From Curtobacterium sp. GC_Cur_3 (GTDB lineage: Bacteria; Actinomycetota; Actinomycetes; Actinomycetales; Microbacteriaceae), in assembly GCF_026544205.1 (NCBI RefSeq), contig NZ_JALNUI010000015.1:1-64000 (forward strand): DNA of 64,000 nt, in the 5' to 3' direction. The notes beneath the pieces are model-generated. The model saw only the letters and a program-made list of their open reading frames with translations. It had not been told where the DNA came from and searched no databases. Both the position numbers and the translations under genes were made by a program. The first letter of the stretch is position 1, and each line of letters begins with the position of its first letter. Positions 43,888 through 52,574 of the stretch are shown here, piece by piece.

Positions 43888-44826
43888 ATGCGGATCCTCA
43901 TGTTCGGTCGCGGGGTCATCGCGACCATCTACGGCCAGGCCCTCCAACAGGCAGGCAACGTGGTCGACCACTACGTCCGCCCGGGTCGCGCTGCCGAGTA
44001 CGGCGACCACGTCCAGTTGGACGTCGTCGACGGGCGGCGAGGAGCACTCGGTCGTCGAAGCGCAACCTCCTACCGGGCCGAACTCCGTGAATCGGTCCAC
44101 CCGGACGACGGCTACGACCTCGTCGTCCTCAGCGTCGGCCATCACCGACTGCGCGAAGCGGCAGCGTTCCTGGCGCCCCGCATCGGCGACGCGACGGTCG
44201 TGGTCCTCGGCAACGTCTGGGATGAACCGCTCGACGCCGTCGCTCCGATCCCCGCCGAGCAGGTCGTGTTCGGCTTCCCCGGCGCAGGCGGCGGCTTCAG
44301 TGACGACGGCGTCCTGCACGGCGGCGTCCTCCGATCGGTCACCCTGGCAGCGCCGGCACCCGGACCAGACCGGCGCGGACTGGAGGCTCGGCTCGCCTTC
44401 CGACAGGCAGGTTTCGCCGTCCGAGACGAACCGGACATGCGCGGGTGGCTCTGGTTGCACGTCGTGCTCGATGCCGGCATGTTCTCCGCTGCGCTGCAGC
44501 ACGGCGGGCTCGCGAACATGATCGGGAACCGACGCGCACTCGGCGACGCCTTCCTGAGGAGCCGCGAGCTCCTGCCGGTCCTCGAGGCACGAGGCGTCGA
44601 CCTCGGCCTCCACCGCACGGCGACGCTCCCCACGCGGTTCCCGAGGCTGACGGGGACGATGCTCGCAGCAGCCACACGCCTCGTCCCGATCGCCCGCGCG
44701 AGCCTCGCGGGACACGGTGACCCGAACGCCGCAGAACCGCGTGCCGTCATCGAGGACGTCTCCCGCACAGCGCGCGAGCTCGGCATCGTGACACCGCGCC
44801 TCCAGCGGGTCGCCGAACGACACTGA
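43888..44826 (+). CDS. ketopantoate reductase-like oxidoreductase (ApbA/PanE family)
   Basis: 312 residues. N-terminal NADP fold MRILMFGRGVIATIYGQALQ, then YDLVVLSVGHHRLREAAAFL, and VFGFPGAGG; the C-terminal helical domain has WLWLHVVLDAGMFSAALQHG. The key catalytic Lys of true PanE is not obvious, so it is probably a paralogue with a different substrate. ATG 43888 follows the TetR-controlled promoter. Induction through the neighbouring repressor suggests detoxification rather than pantothenate synthesis. Confidence 0.83.
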   Translation: MRILMFGRGVIATIYGQALQQAGNVVDHYVRPGRAAEYGDHVQLDVVDGRRGALGRRSATSYRAELRESVHPDDGYDLVVLSVGHHRLREAAAFLAPRIGDATVVVLGNVWDEPLDAVAPIPAEQVVFGFPGAGGGFSDDGVLHGGVLRSVTLAAPAPGPDRRGLEARLAFRQAGFAVRDEPDMRGWLWLHVVLDAGMFSAALQHGGLANMIGNRRALGDAFLRSRELLPVLEARGVDLGLHRTATLPTRFPRLTGTMLAAATRLVPIARASLAGHGDPNAAEPRAVIEDVSRTARELGIVTPRLQRVAERH

Positions 44827-44897
44827 GCCACACGCGGTCAGGCCGCTGAGGACGATCGCCAGCACCGCGGCTGCCGACGCACTCCTACGACCACGCG

Positions 44898-45620
44898 TCA
44901 GCGCTCCGTCAGGCGACCGCGCAGCCGGGCCCGCAGCTCGGCGTCAGCGCCGATGGTCGCGAACGCGGCGTCGACGTCCGCAGCCACGTCCTCGACGATC
45001 GGAGCAGTCGCGGCGATCCACTCGTCGACCTCGTCCGTCCCCCAGGTGGCCTGCCGGTCGTTCGGCGCGTGCGCCTTCGCCCCCGCCATGGCCCGGACCG
45101 ACTCCGCGTAGTCGGCAGCGACCACCGCTGGGGCAACGCCCGCGTTGCTGAGCAGGAGCGCACTGATCATGCCCGTCCGGTCCCGGCCAGCGCTGCAGTG
45201 CACCAGGAGTCCGTGCGGGGCATCCGCGATCGCGGTCAACGTCCCGAGCACGAGGTGCGGCAGGATGCGCCAGTTGTGCCGCCAGTACTCGGGCGAGTCC
45301 AGGATCGGGAAGCACGTCTTCCGGAACTCGGGATCGTCCTGGTCCTCGGTCGGCGCGAGCACCACGGGGACAGCATCGAGCACCTCGGGCGCGACGACCG
45401 GGTCACCGTCGCGGACGCCGACCTCGTGAGCGCACCGGAGATCGACCACCGCTGCGAGGCCCCAGCCGCGGGCGTCCCGCCACCCGGCGTCGGTCAAGAG
45501 CTCGCGGCGCGGCCCTCGTGCCACCCTGCCGAAGCGTGTCGAGCCGGTCGCGGACAGGGGCGTCGGGAGTCCGCCCAGGTCACGGGCGTTCAGGTACCCG
45601 TCCCACACGAGCTCTCGCAC
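44898..45620 (-). CDS. tyrosine-protein phosphatase
   Basis: 240-residue Y_phosphatase3-type enzyme: NARDLGGLPTP near the start, and the P-loop VHCSAGRDRTG with nucleophile Cys142. Cytoplasmic dual-specificity-like fold also seen in phosphoinositide phosphatases. GTG 45620 was chosen because TATGGT lies exactly 6 bases upstream, a leaderless promoter; another GTG at 45626 would sit directly against that box. Stand-alone gene. Confidence 0.9.
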   Translation of the reverse strand: MRELVWDGYLNARDLGGLPTPLSATGSTRFGRVARGPRRELLTDAGWRDARGWGLAAVVDLRCAHEVGVRDGDPVVAPEVLDAVPVVLAPTEDQDDPEFRKTCFPILDSPEYWRHNWRILPHLVLGTLTAIADAPHGLLVHCSAGRDRTGMISALLLSNAGVAPAVVAADYAESVRAMAGAKAHAPNDRQATWGTDEVDEWIAATAPIVEDVAADVDAAFATIGADAELRARLRGRLTER

Positions 45621-45685
45621 GCACACACCATAGCGACCAGCACAGCGGTGCCGCCGGCCCGCATCAGCGATGGGAGGATCTCCTC

Positions 45686-46201
45686 GTGATCACGACCTTC
45701 CTCGTCAACCACGCGACTGCCGTGAAGGTGCTCTTCTGGGTCGTCCTGGTCGCACTCACGGCCCTGGGGTGGTTCGCACACCGCCGGCAGGCTCGGAAGG
45801 CGCTCGTGACGCTCGCCGTCATCAGTGCGGTGGCGACGTTCGCGCTGACCATGACCCCGGCGGGCGACGGCGGCAACGGGACCTTCTGCACCGTGCAGTT
45901 CTCGGTCCCGTTCCAGGGCATCGACACGCTCGCCAACGTCGCACTCCTGTTCCCGGTGACGCTCTTCGCCGCGCTGCGCACGAACCGACCGGTGTGGGTC
46001 GTGGCTGCGGCGTCCGGGCTGTCCGCCGCCATCGAACTCCTCCAGGCGCTGCTGCCGAACCTCGGCAGGGCATGCGACACGAACGACTGGTTCATGAACA
46101 CGGTCGGCGCCGTGCTCGCCGGCGTCCTCAGCGCCGGCATCGTCGCCGTCGACCGCAGCCGGCGCACCCGGCAGGCTCACCCGAGCGGATCAACGCCGTA
46201 G
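45686..46201 (+). CDS. VanZ family membrane protein
   Basis: 171 residues with four hydrophobic segments (starting TAVKVLFWVVLVALTALGWF) and the VanZ-like block DTLANVALLFPVTLFAAL, SAAIELLQALLP, DTNDWFMNTVGAVLAGVLSA. Family knowledge: VanZ gives low teicoplanin resistance in enterococci; most homologues are uncharacterised envelope proteins. GTG 45686 has GGGAGG upstream. The end of the gene overlaps a relic of a LysR gene on the opposite strand. Confidence 0.86.
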   Translation: MITTFLVNHATAVKVLFWVVLVALTALGWFAHRRQARKALVTLAVISAVATFALTMTPAGDGGNGTFCTVQFSVPFQGIDTLANVALLFPVTLFAALRTNRPVWVVAAASGLSAAIELLQALLPNLGRACDTNDWFMNTVGAVLAGVLSAGIVAVDRSRRTRQAHPSGSTP

Positions 46202-46222
46202 CTGTGCACCACCGCCCGCAGC
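46177..46222 (-). pseudogene. relic of the 3' end of a LysR-type gene
   Basis: On the minus strand this segment reads LRAVVHSYGVDPLG-stop, nearly the same as the end of the LysR protein encoded at 47563-48504 (LRAVVTSYGVEPLG-stop). 40 of 46 bases match 47563-47608. The rest of the gene is missing, and the VanZ coding end runs over it. Confidence 0.6.
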
Positions 46223-46235
46223 GAGGGGCGGTCGG

Positions 46236-47408
46236 TCAGTCCTCGTGCGCGGCGAGGGTGGACAGCACGAGCTTCGCGATCCGGCGCTGCCCAGTGTCGT
46301 TCGGGTGCAGGCCGTCCGTCGAGTAGATCCCGGTTCCGGAGTAGGTGGCCTTCGGGAAGGTGTCGTCCATGCTCACGTACGCGGCCCCGGCCGCCGCAGC
46401 CGCCTTCTTCGTCGCGGAGAGGTAGCTCGACCAGGGGCTCGACATGTTGTTCGTCATCGCGGGCGCCGGCGTGAACTCGCCGATCACGAGCAGCGAGGGC
46501 TTGGTGGGGAGTGCGGCGAGCGCCTCGAGGAACGCCTGGTACTGCCGGCCGAGCTCCGCGGGCGTGACGTGCTGCGAGTCGTTGCCGCCCAGCGTCACGG
46601 TGACCAGGCTCGGCCCGGCGCGGCGCATCGCCCGCAGGAACCCAGCCTGGTCCTCGGTGAAGGTCGCGATCGTCGCTCCGGAGTGCGCGGAGTCGTACAG
46701 CTGGATGCCCTTGTCCCGATCGCCGTCGTAGACCGTGAAGCCCTGCAGCGAGAACGGGTTCACCGCGGTGACGGTGACGGTGTGCTCCCCGCGCCGCAGG
46801 TCGTCCACCTTCGTGACGGTCCCCGTGCTGGCCTTCCCATTCGTCGACACCGTCTTCGGTGCGGCGCCGTCGATGCTGTAGGTGAAGTCGCCCGACCCCT
46901 CGTAGCGCGTCCACCAGATGTCGATCCCGGTCCCGGTGAACGGGTAGGTCCGCGAAGCGCCCGCTTGCATGGCGACGGCCCGGTACCCGAGGTCGGGGAC
47001 GGTCACGTCGTACTGGCTCGAGCCCGTGCGCGAGGTCGCCCAGTCACCCCAGGTCGAGTCGGGCGCGTAGACGGCGAACTGCGCTGGGAGGTACCCGGCA
47101 CCCCCGTGGGCCCCCGACGTCGGGTGACGCTTCCGGAGCTGGTCGAGCGTCAGGTCCATCCAACGCGTGGAACGGGCAGAGGAGCCCTGCCCCTCGGTGA
47201 TCGAGTCCCCGAGAGCGACCCACTTGGCGGGAGCACTGGAGCGGTCGGTCACGGCAGCGTTCCACGCGGCGAGGGGCTCGGGCTCGGCGGGCTTCGTCGA
47301 GGCGCACCCCGTCGCGACGGTCGCGACCAGGGCGACGAGCAACCCGGCGACCACACGCGATGCCGTCCGGACTCGTCGGTGTCCTCGTTGCCGTGCTGTG
47401 CCGTCCAC
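46236..47408 (-). CDS. SGNH/GDSL-family lipoprotein hydrolase
   Basis: 390 residues. Lipoprotein signal (VVAGLLVALVATVATGC, lipidated Cys35), then SGNH blocks: nucleophile Ser69 in ALGDSITEGQG, Gly/Asn blocks including LGGNDSQ, and the final DGLHPND. A beta-sandwich-like insertion (about 130-235) is probably a carbohydrate-binding or adhesion part. Likely a surface esterase, for example deacetylating polysaccharide. GTG 47408 has GGAGG 5 bases before it. Confidence 0.87.
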   Translation of the reverse strand: MDGTARQRGHRRVRTASRVVAGLLVALVATVATGCASTKPAEPEPLAAWNAAVTDRSSAPAKWVALGDSITEGQGSSARSTRWMDLTLDQLRKRHPTSGAHGGAGYLPAQFAVYAPDSTWGDWATSRTGSSQYDVTVPDLGYRAVAMQAGASRTYPFTGTGIDIWWTRYEGSGDFTYSIDGAAPKTVSTNGKASTGTVTKVDDLRRGEHTVTVTAVNPFSLQGFTVYDGDRDKGIQLYDSAHSGATIATFTEDQAGFLRAMRRAGPSLVTVTLGGNDSQHVTPAELGRQYQAFLEALAALPTKPSLLVIGEFTPAPAMTNNMSSPWSSYLSATKKAAAAAGAAYVSMDDTFPKATYSGTGIYSTDGLHPNDTGQRRIAKLVLSTLAAHED

Positions 47409-47505
47409 GTTGCCTCCGCGTGCCTTCGGGATGTCGCTCACGACCGAGGTCCTGACGGGGTCAGGGTAACTGCTCGGACCTGGCAGAAGCGGGCAGGACA
47501 ACGGA

Positions 47506-47550
47506 CGGACGGGAGGCTCGTGGCGGGCCCCGCCACGAGCCTCCCGTCCG
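47506..47550. terminator. palindromic repeat family A, copy 10
   Basis: Arms CGGACGGGAGGCTCGTGGCG and CGCCACGAGCCTCCCGTCCG, 12 bases behind the LysR stop (minus strand). Confidence 0.86.
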
Positions 47551-47562
47551 GTGTCCGCCTGC

Positions 47563-48504
47563 TCAGCCGAGCGGCTCGACGCCGTAGCTGGTGACCACCG
47601 CCCGCAGCTCGTCCAGGTACGCCTGCGCCTGCACGGTGAGGGGGACCGAGGCGTGGGCGATCCACCCGATCTCGATGCGCTCGTCGACGTCGAGCGGGAT
47701 GGCGACGATCTCGGGGTCCAGGTCGTCGCTGATGAGCCCGGTCGAGATCGTGTACCCGCCGAGGCCGATCATGAGGTTGAAGATCGTCGCCCGGTCGGAG
47801 ACGCGGATCTCCCGCTTGCTCGACATCGTCGACAGGATCTCCTCGGCCAGGTAGAAGGAGTTGTTCGCGCCCTGGTCGAACGTGAGCCGCGGGAGGTCCG
47901 CGAGGTCGGCGAGGGTCGCGCGCTTCCGGGACGCGAGCGGGTTCCGCTTGGCGACGAAGATGTGCGGCTCCGCGATGAACAGCGGGGTGAACACGACGCC
48001 GGCGTCCCGCAGCAGCTTCCCGAGGACCTGCCGGTTGAAGTCGTTGCGGTAGAGGATGCCCACCTCGCTCCGCAGCGTCCGGACGTCCTCGATGATGTCC
48101 CAGGTGCGTGTCTCGCGCAGGGAGAACTCGTACTCGTCCGCGGCCGCTGCTTCGACCATGCGGACGAAGGCCTCCACGGCGAACGAGTAGTGCTGCGCCG
48201 ACACCCCGAGCAGCCGACGCGACGGTTGCCCGCCGACGTAGCGCTGTTCGAGGAGGGAGACCTGCTCGACGACCTGTCGGGCGTACCCGAGGAACTCGAC
48301 GCCGTCGACGGTGAGCACCACCCCGCGGGCCGATCGGACGAACAGGGGGCGTCCGATCCGCGTTTCGAGGTCCTTCATCGCCGCGGACAGGGTCGGCTGC
48401 GCAACGTAGAGCAGATCGGCCGCTGCGCTGATCGAGCCCTCCGTCGCGACCTCGATGAAATACCGGAGTTGCTGCAGCGTGATGTCGTTCGAGACCCGAG
48501 CCAT
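47563..48504 (-). CDS. LysR family transcriptional regulator
   Basis: 313 residues. HTH: ITLQQLRYFIEVATEGSISA, then AADLLYVAQPTLSAAMKDLE; the periplasmic-binding-type effector domain follows. Divergent from mesX-mesD, so it is probably their activator, sensing a methionine-pathway metabolite. ATG 48504 follows TATAGC by 8 bases, suggesting a nearly leaderless message; a GCTAT-N8-ATAGC inverted repeat overlaps this promoter. Confidence 0.92.
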   Translation of the reverse strand: MARVSNDITLQQLRYFIEVATEGSISAAADLLYVAQPTLSAAMKDLETRIGRPLFVRSARGVVLTVDGVEFLGYARQVVEQVSLLEQRYVGGQPSRRLLGVSAQHYSFAVEAFVRMVEAAAADEYEFSLRETRTWDIIEDVRTLRSEVGILYRNDFNRQVLGKLLRDAGVVFTPLFIAEPHIFVAKRNPLASRKRATLADLADLPRLTFDQGANNSFYLAEEILSTMSSKREIRVSDRATIFNLMIGLGGYTISTGLISDDLDPEIVAIPLDVDERIEIGWIAHASVPLTVQAQAYLDELRAVVTSYGVEPLG

Positions 48505-48512
48505 AGGCGGAG

Positions 48513-48530
48513 GCTATACCAGCGCATAGC
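48513..48530. promoter_or_regulatory. LysR-type box between lysR and mesX
   Basis: GCTATACCAGCGCATAGC, inverted repeat GCTAT-N8-ATAGC in the 72-bp gap between the divergent genes, matching the T-N11-A form of LysR sites. Confidence 0.65.
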
Positions 48531-48576
48531 GTTTGGGGATTACCCGATGACCCTCGCCTCCCGTCATGCTCGGGGG

Positions 48577-49560
48577 ATGGCGAATGACCTGACCTTCAGC
48601 ATCACGCGGACGCGGTTCGACGAGGACTACTCCCCCGCGGACAACTCCCGGCTGACCACGAACTTCGCCAACCTTGCGCGCGGTGAGCACCGTCAGCAGA
48701 ACCTCCGCAGCGCGCTCGGGATGATCGACCGGCGCTGCAACGAGCTGGCGTCGGCGGGCGACCCGGCCGGTTCGGCCGGTGATCGCTTCCGGGTCGAGCT
48801 CGACATCGTCTCGGTCACCGCGCACTTCGTCGACCAGGGTTCTGCCGGAGAGTTCCCCTTGCTCGAGATGCTCGACGTCGCGATCCTCGACCAGCACACC
48901 GGCGAGCGCCACCAGGGGATCCTCGGCAACAACTTCTCCTCGTACCTGCGCGACTACGACTTCGCCGTCCTGCTGCCGTCGCTGTCCTCGGTCCCCGACG
49001 ACTTCGGTCAGCTCCACGGACAGCTCTTCCAGCGCTTCCTGGAGTCCTCCGCGTTCCGCTCGAACTTCAGCGCAGAGCCCGTGGTCTGCATCAGCGTCTC
49101 CACGAGCCAGACCTACCGGCAGACCGAGTACGTCCACCCGGTCCTCGGCGCCGAGTACGAGCACGAGCACTCCTCCCTCACCGACGACTACTTCGGTCGG
49201 ATGGGGATGCAGGTCCGTTACTTCATGCCCGCCGGCGGGAAGGCGCCGCTCGCGTTCTACTCCCGCGGTGACGTGGCGAACGACTACTCGGACCTGCAGC
49301 TCATCGGCACGATCAGCACCATGGAGACGTTCCAGCAGATCTACCGCCCGGAGATCTACAACGCGATCACGGCCGCTCCGAGCACCTACCGCCCGAGCCT
49401 GGCGCACACGGACTTCTCCACGCCGCCCGTCTCCTACGACCGCGAGGAACGGAGCCGCCTCGCGATCACCCAGGGCCGGTACACCGAGGAGCACCTCGTG
49501 ACGCCGCACCGAGCACTCCTCGAGCGGTGGGCCACCAGCCCCGCCGCGCTCACCCACTGA
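48577..49560 (+). CDS. mesX: putative oxygenase MesX (DUF1852)
   Basis: 327-residue DUF1852 protein: DLTFSITRTRFDEDYSPADN, NLARGEHRQQNLRSALGMID and YVHPVLGAEY are family stretches, and it has several conserved Asp/Glu/His/Tyr residues compatible with a metal site. MesX is required, with oxygen, by the folate-independent methionine synthase MesD and is thought to supply the methyl group from an unidentified donor. ATG 48577 has only a GGGGG stretch as a weak ribosome site. Followed by mesD after 73 bp of short repeated words. Confidence 0.88.
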   Translation: MANDLTFSITRTRFDEDYSPADNSRLTTNFANLARGEHRQQNLRSALGMIDRRCNELASAGDPAGSAGDRFRVELDIVSVTAHFVDQGSAGEFPLLEMLDVAILDQHTGERHQGILGNNFSSYLRDYDFAVLLPSLSSVPDDFGQLHGQLFQRFLESSAFRSNFSAEPVVCISVSTSQTYRQTEYVHPVLGAEYEHEHSSLTDDYFGRMGMQVRYFMPAGGKAPLAFYSRGDVANDYSDLQLIGTISTMETFQQIYRPEIYNAITAAPSTYRPSLAHTDFSTPPVSYDREERSRLAITQGRYTEEHLVTPHRALLERWATSPAALTH

Positions 49561-49633
49561 CCCACTGACCGTCCGATCCACTGGCCGTCCGCCCAGCTGA
49601 CCGCCTGCCCCTGAACGACAGGAACCACACCGC

Positions 49634-50683
49634 ATGACCACGCTCCTGCCCACCGCGATCGTCGGCAGCCTGCCGAAACCCTCCTGGCTCGCCGAGCCCG
49701 AGAAGCTCTGGTCGCCCTGGCGGCTGGACGGCGCAGCACTGGCCGAGGGCAAGCAGGACGCACTCCGCGCCGCGGTTCACGAGCAGGAGCGCGCCGGCCT
49801 CGACATCGTCAGCGACGGCGAGCAGACCCGGCAGCACTTCGTCACGACGTTCATCGAGCACCTCGACGGCGTCGACCTCGACCGCAAGGAGACCGTCCGG
49901 ATCCGTGACCGGTACGACGCCGCCGTCCCGACCGTCGTCGGTGCCGTCAGCCGTCGCCAGCCGGTCTTCGTCGAGGACGCGAAGTTCCTGCGCGCCCAGA
50001 CCGATCGCCCGATCAAGTGGGCGCTCCCCGGCCCGATGACGATGATCGACACCCTCTCCGACCAGCACTACAAGAGCCGCGAGAAGCTGGCGTGGGAGTT
50101 CGCCACGATCCTCAACGAGGAAGCCCGGGAGCTGCAGGACGCCGGCGTGGACGTCATCCAGTTCGACGAGCCCGCCTTCACCGTCTTCCACAACGAGGTG
50201 CAGGACTGGGGCGTGGCCGCACTCGAACGCGCAGCCGAGGGCCTCCGCGTGGAGACGGCCGTGCACATCTGTTACGGCTACGGGATCGAGGCCAACAACA
50301 AGTGGAAGGAGACGCTCGGCGCGGAGTGGCGCCAGTACGAGCAGTCCTTCCCGCTCCTGCAGCAGTCGTCCATCGACATCGTCTCGCTCGAGTGCATCCA
50401 CTCCCACGTCCCCCTCGATCTCGTCGAACTCATCCGCGGGAAGAAGGTCATGCTCGGCGCAATCGACGTCGCCACCGAGACCGTGGAGACCCCGGACGAG
50501 GTCGCGGAGGTGCTTCGTCGCGCCCTGGAGTTCGTCGACGCCGACAAGCTCATCCCGAGCTCCAACTGCGGCATGGCTCCCCTGGCGCGAGGTGCCGCCC
50601 TGGACAAGCTCGGCGCGCTTGCGGCAGGAGCGGACATCGTCCGAGCTGAGCTCGCCAAGACCGCCGTGCCGGCAGCACACTGA
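49634..50683 (+). CDS. mesD: core methionine synthase MesD (MetE C-terminal type)
   Basis: 349 residues, i.e. only the catalytic half of MetE, without the folate-binding N-terminal domain. Zinc ligands are visible: His211 and Cys213 in HICYGYG, Cys312 in SNCGMAPL. Also IVGSLPKPSW at the start, DIVSDGEQTRQHF and VIQFDEPAF. Core MetE proteins of the MesD type methylate homocysteine using MesX and oxygen rather than methyltetrahydrofolate. Tight pairing with mesX and a divergent LysR supports this. Confidence 0.9.
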   Translation: MTTLLPTAIVGSLPKPSWLAEPEKLWSPWRLDGAALAEGKQDALRAAVHEQERAGLDIVSDGEQTRQHFVTTFIEHLDGVDLDRKETVRIRDRYDAAVPTVVGAVSRRQPVFVEDAKFLRAQTDRPIKWALPGPMTMIDTLSDQHYKSREKLAWEFATILNEEARELQDAGVDVIQFDEPAFTVFHNEVQDWGVAALERAAEGLRVETAVHICYGYGIEANNKWKETLGAEWRQYEQSFPLLQQSSIDIVSLECIHSHVPLDLVELIRGKKVMLGAIDVATETVETPDEVAEVLRRALEFVDADKLIPSSNCGMAPLARGAALDKLGALAAGADIVRAELAKTAVPAAH

Positions 50684-50759
50684 CCCCCTGATGATTCAGG
50701 ACCGCTCGCCTCGCGGTCACTGACACAAGCGCGTCAGACGAGGGGCGTTGACTACGCCC

Positions 50760-51185
50760 ATGATCACCAAGAGCAAGATCCACGAGGTCGAGAACGCGAC
50801 CGTCCGAGATCGCGACGGCGCATCGGTCGGCAAGGTCAGGCAGGTGTTCCCCTCCGACGAGGACGGCAGCGCTGCGTTCGTCAGCGTCGCGACAGGCCTC
50901 CTCGGGGGTCACACCGCGCTCATCCCGGTCGAGGACGCCACGTTCGACGGCACGGACCTGCACGTCGGGTACGCGAAGAGCGCGATCAAGGGCGCACCCT
51001 CCCGAGGCACCGGAAACACCTTGTCCGCCACCGAGGCGAACGCCGTCCGCAAGCACTTCGGACTGTCCCCCACCGGCAGAGCAACCGGCGACATGGGTGA
51101 TCCGCACGAGAACCTCGACCAGGCTGGTACCGGTCCCGCGGGCGCAGACGACACCGAGGGCGCGGGCACGACGCCGCCGGCGTGA
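50760..51185 (+). CDS. PRC-barrel domain protein
   Basis: 141 residues: a PRC-barrel-like N-terminal half (HEVENATVRDRDGASVGKVR, FVSVATGLLGGHTALIPVED) and a low-complexity Gly/Asp/Thr-rich tail. Related proteins in actinobacteria are stress-induced. ATG 50760 is preferred; a TTG at 50748 sits too close to the GAGGGG site. The intergenic region before it contains a small GACCGC/GCGGTC hairpin, a candidate mesD terminator. Confidence 0.8.
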   Translation: MITKSKIHEVENATVRDRDGASVGKVRQVFPSDEDGSAAFVSVATGLLGGHTALIPVEDATFDGTDLHVGYAKSAIKGAPSRGTGNTLSATEANAVRKHFGLSPTGRATGDMGDPHENLDQAGTGPAGADDTEGAGTTPPA

Positions 51186-51386
51186 GCAGCGCTGGCGAGT
51201 GACCCGAGGAAGCGCGGGAGCCCGGGGCCGCCAGCGCAGCGCGAACTGACACCGCCGCCGTGCCGTCTGGACGCTGACCACTGAACGACAGCTCCCTTCT
51301 GGAATGAGGAGAGCCGCCGTTCGTGTCGCGTCCGTCGCCTGCTCTGCTTCAGCCCGGCCGGGAGGCGGCCACCTCGCGCAGCCTGC

Positions 51387-51551
51387 TCACCGTTCGAGCG
51401 GCTCAGTGGCAGCGGAGCCGACCGCCGCTGCGAGGAACAGCGCCTGCAGCGCGGCGAACAGGATTGCTGTCCTCGCCGGGGCTCCGTACCCGGTCGGGCT
51501 GCCGTCCGGACCGAACGTCGTGGCGATCCGATCGGGTAGCCGATCCCACCA
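51387..51551 (-). pseudogene. remnant of a DUF1648/SdpI-type membrane protein gene
   Basis: Directly after the TAG of the serine hydrolase, and in the same frame, the minus strand codes for WWDRLPDRIATTFGPDGS, PTGYGAPARTAILFAALQAL, FLAAVGSAATEPLER and then a TGA. LPDRIxxxFxxDGxPxGYG is the hallmark of DUF1648 proteins, which continue with more membrane helices. Here only about 54 codons remain, so both ends are lost. It is the only content I can recognise in the 366-bp gap 51186-51551. Confidence 0.65.
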
Positions 51552-52385
51552 CTAGCGACGCACCTCGTGCTCGATGAGCGCAGTGGCGACCTTGTCGGCT
51601 GCATGCGGAGCCTTTGCAAGCGCGTGCACGACCGCGGTGACTCCTGTCGCGTTGGCGATGACCGCTCCTGCCGCTCGCACTTCGCCGTTGATCCAGGTCG
51701 ATGCTCCTTTCCGCTGCCAGCTCACCGTGCGATCACCCCCAGCGCAAGGCTCGAGCGCCCAGTCGGCGTAGCGACAGAGGTCGTCGAACGTGGACCAGAC
51801 GCCGCCCGCCGCCGCGAACGACGACTCCCCGAGCGCCCACGGCGTGATCGGACGACCGAACAGCTTCGGCACCACACGCTCTGCCGGAGCTGGCACGAGC
51901 ACCGCAGAGCTGATCCCCGCCGGCTCGAGGACGTGCTGGCGCACAGCGGCGAACCAATCGCCGTGCACCTCGTCGAGCACTGCACCGAGGAGGGCGTACC
52001 CGAGGTTGGAGTACACGAACTGGCCTCGGGGTGTGACCGGCACTGCAGCTGTCAGGTCCAGAGGAACCCCGACAGTCTCTCGGTACGGATCAGTGAACAG
52101 GCGGTCGCGCATCGTGGCCGGGAGCCGCGGCAGACCCGAGGTGTGGTGGATGAGATCAGCAACAGTCATCTCGGCGTCGGGCACACCGGGGAGGTAGTGC
52201 GCGACCGGCCGCTCGACCTCGAGCGTGAGACAGGCCGTCGTGCCCACGAGTCCCTTCGTGATGCTCCCCCACTCGAGCATCGAAGCGGTGGCGTACGACC
52301 CCCGGGGCTCACGGACACTTCGCCAGCCGTTGGCTGTGTGGAGACTTGCGCGCCAGTGGCCCGAGCTCTCAAGCGGATTTCGCAC
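51552..52385 (-). CDS. serine hydrolase (beta-lactamase/penicillin-binding fold)
   Basis: 277 residues with class C-like motifs: Ser41-Ile-Thr-Lys44 in WGSITKGLVG and the YSNLGYALLG Tyr-x-Asn motif. Shorter than typical family members (about 350-400) and without a signal peptide or the long C-terminal part, so it may be a trimmed gene; its TAG is followed in frame by a DUF1648 remnant. GTG 52385 has AGGAGGG 5 bases upstream. Substrate unknown. Confidence 0.8.
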   Translation of the reverse strand: MRNPLESSGHWRASLHTANGWRSVREPRGSYATASMLEWGSITKGLVGTTACLTLEVERPVAHYLPGVPDAEMTVADLIHHTSGLPRLPATMRDRLFTDPYRETVGVPLDLTAAVPVTPRGQFVYSNLGYALLGAVLDEVHGDWFAAVRQHVLEPAGISSAVLVPAPAERVVPKLFGRPITPWALGESSFAAAGGVWSTFDDLCRYADWALEPCAGGDRTVSWQRKGASTWINGEVRAAGAVIANATGVTAVVHALAKAPHAADKVATALIEHEVRR

Positions 52386-52574
52386 CGTGTCCCTCCTCTA
52401 CAAACGCACCATCACGGGGAGGCAACTCCGTCGCACCGCGCTGCTCAGGGGTGGAGGCCGGCGTGACAACTATGGAAGCAAGATATACCAGGTTGCGCAT
52501 CTAGCGTTCTAGGTGCAGGGTGTTCGCATCGAGCAGCCGCTCGACTAGCAAAGTCGCTAGGACAGGAGACCGTC

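Noticed and set aside
51304-51577. Plus-strand frames of 83-84 codons in the gap after the PRC-barrel gene
   Set aside because: Low-complexity Arg/Ser/Ala composition and antisense to the DUF1648 remnant.
50909-51619. Reverse-strand 236-codon frame over the PRC-barrel gene
   Set aside because: Arg/Ser-rich shadow; the real minus-strand signal in this area is the DUF1648 remnant in another frame.
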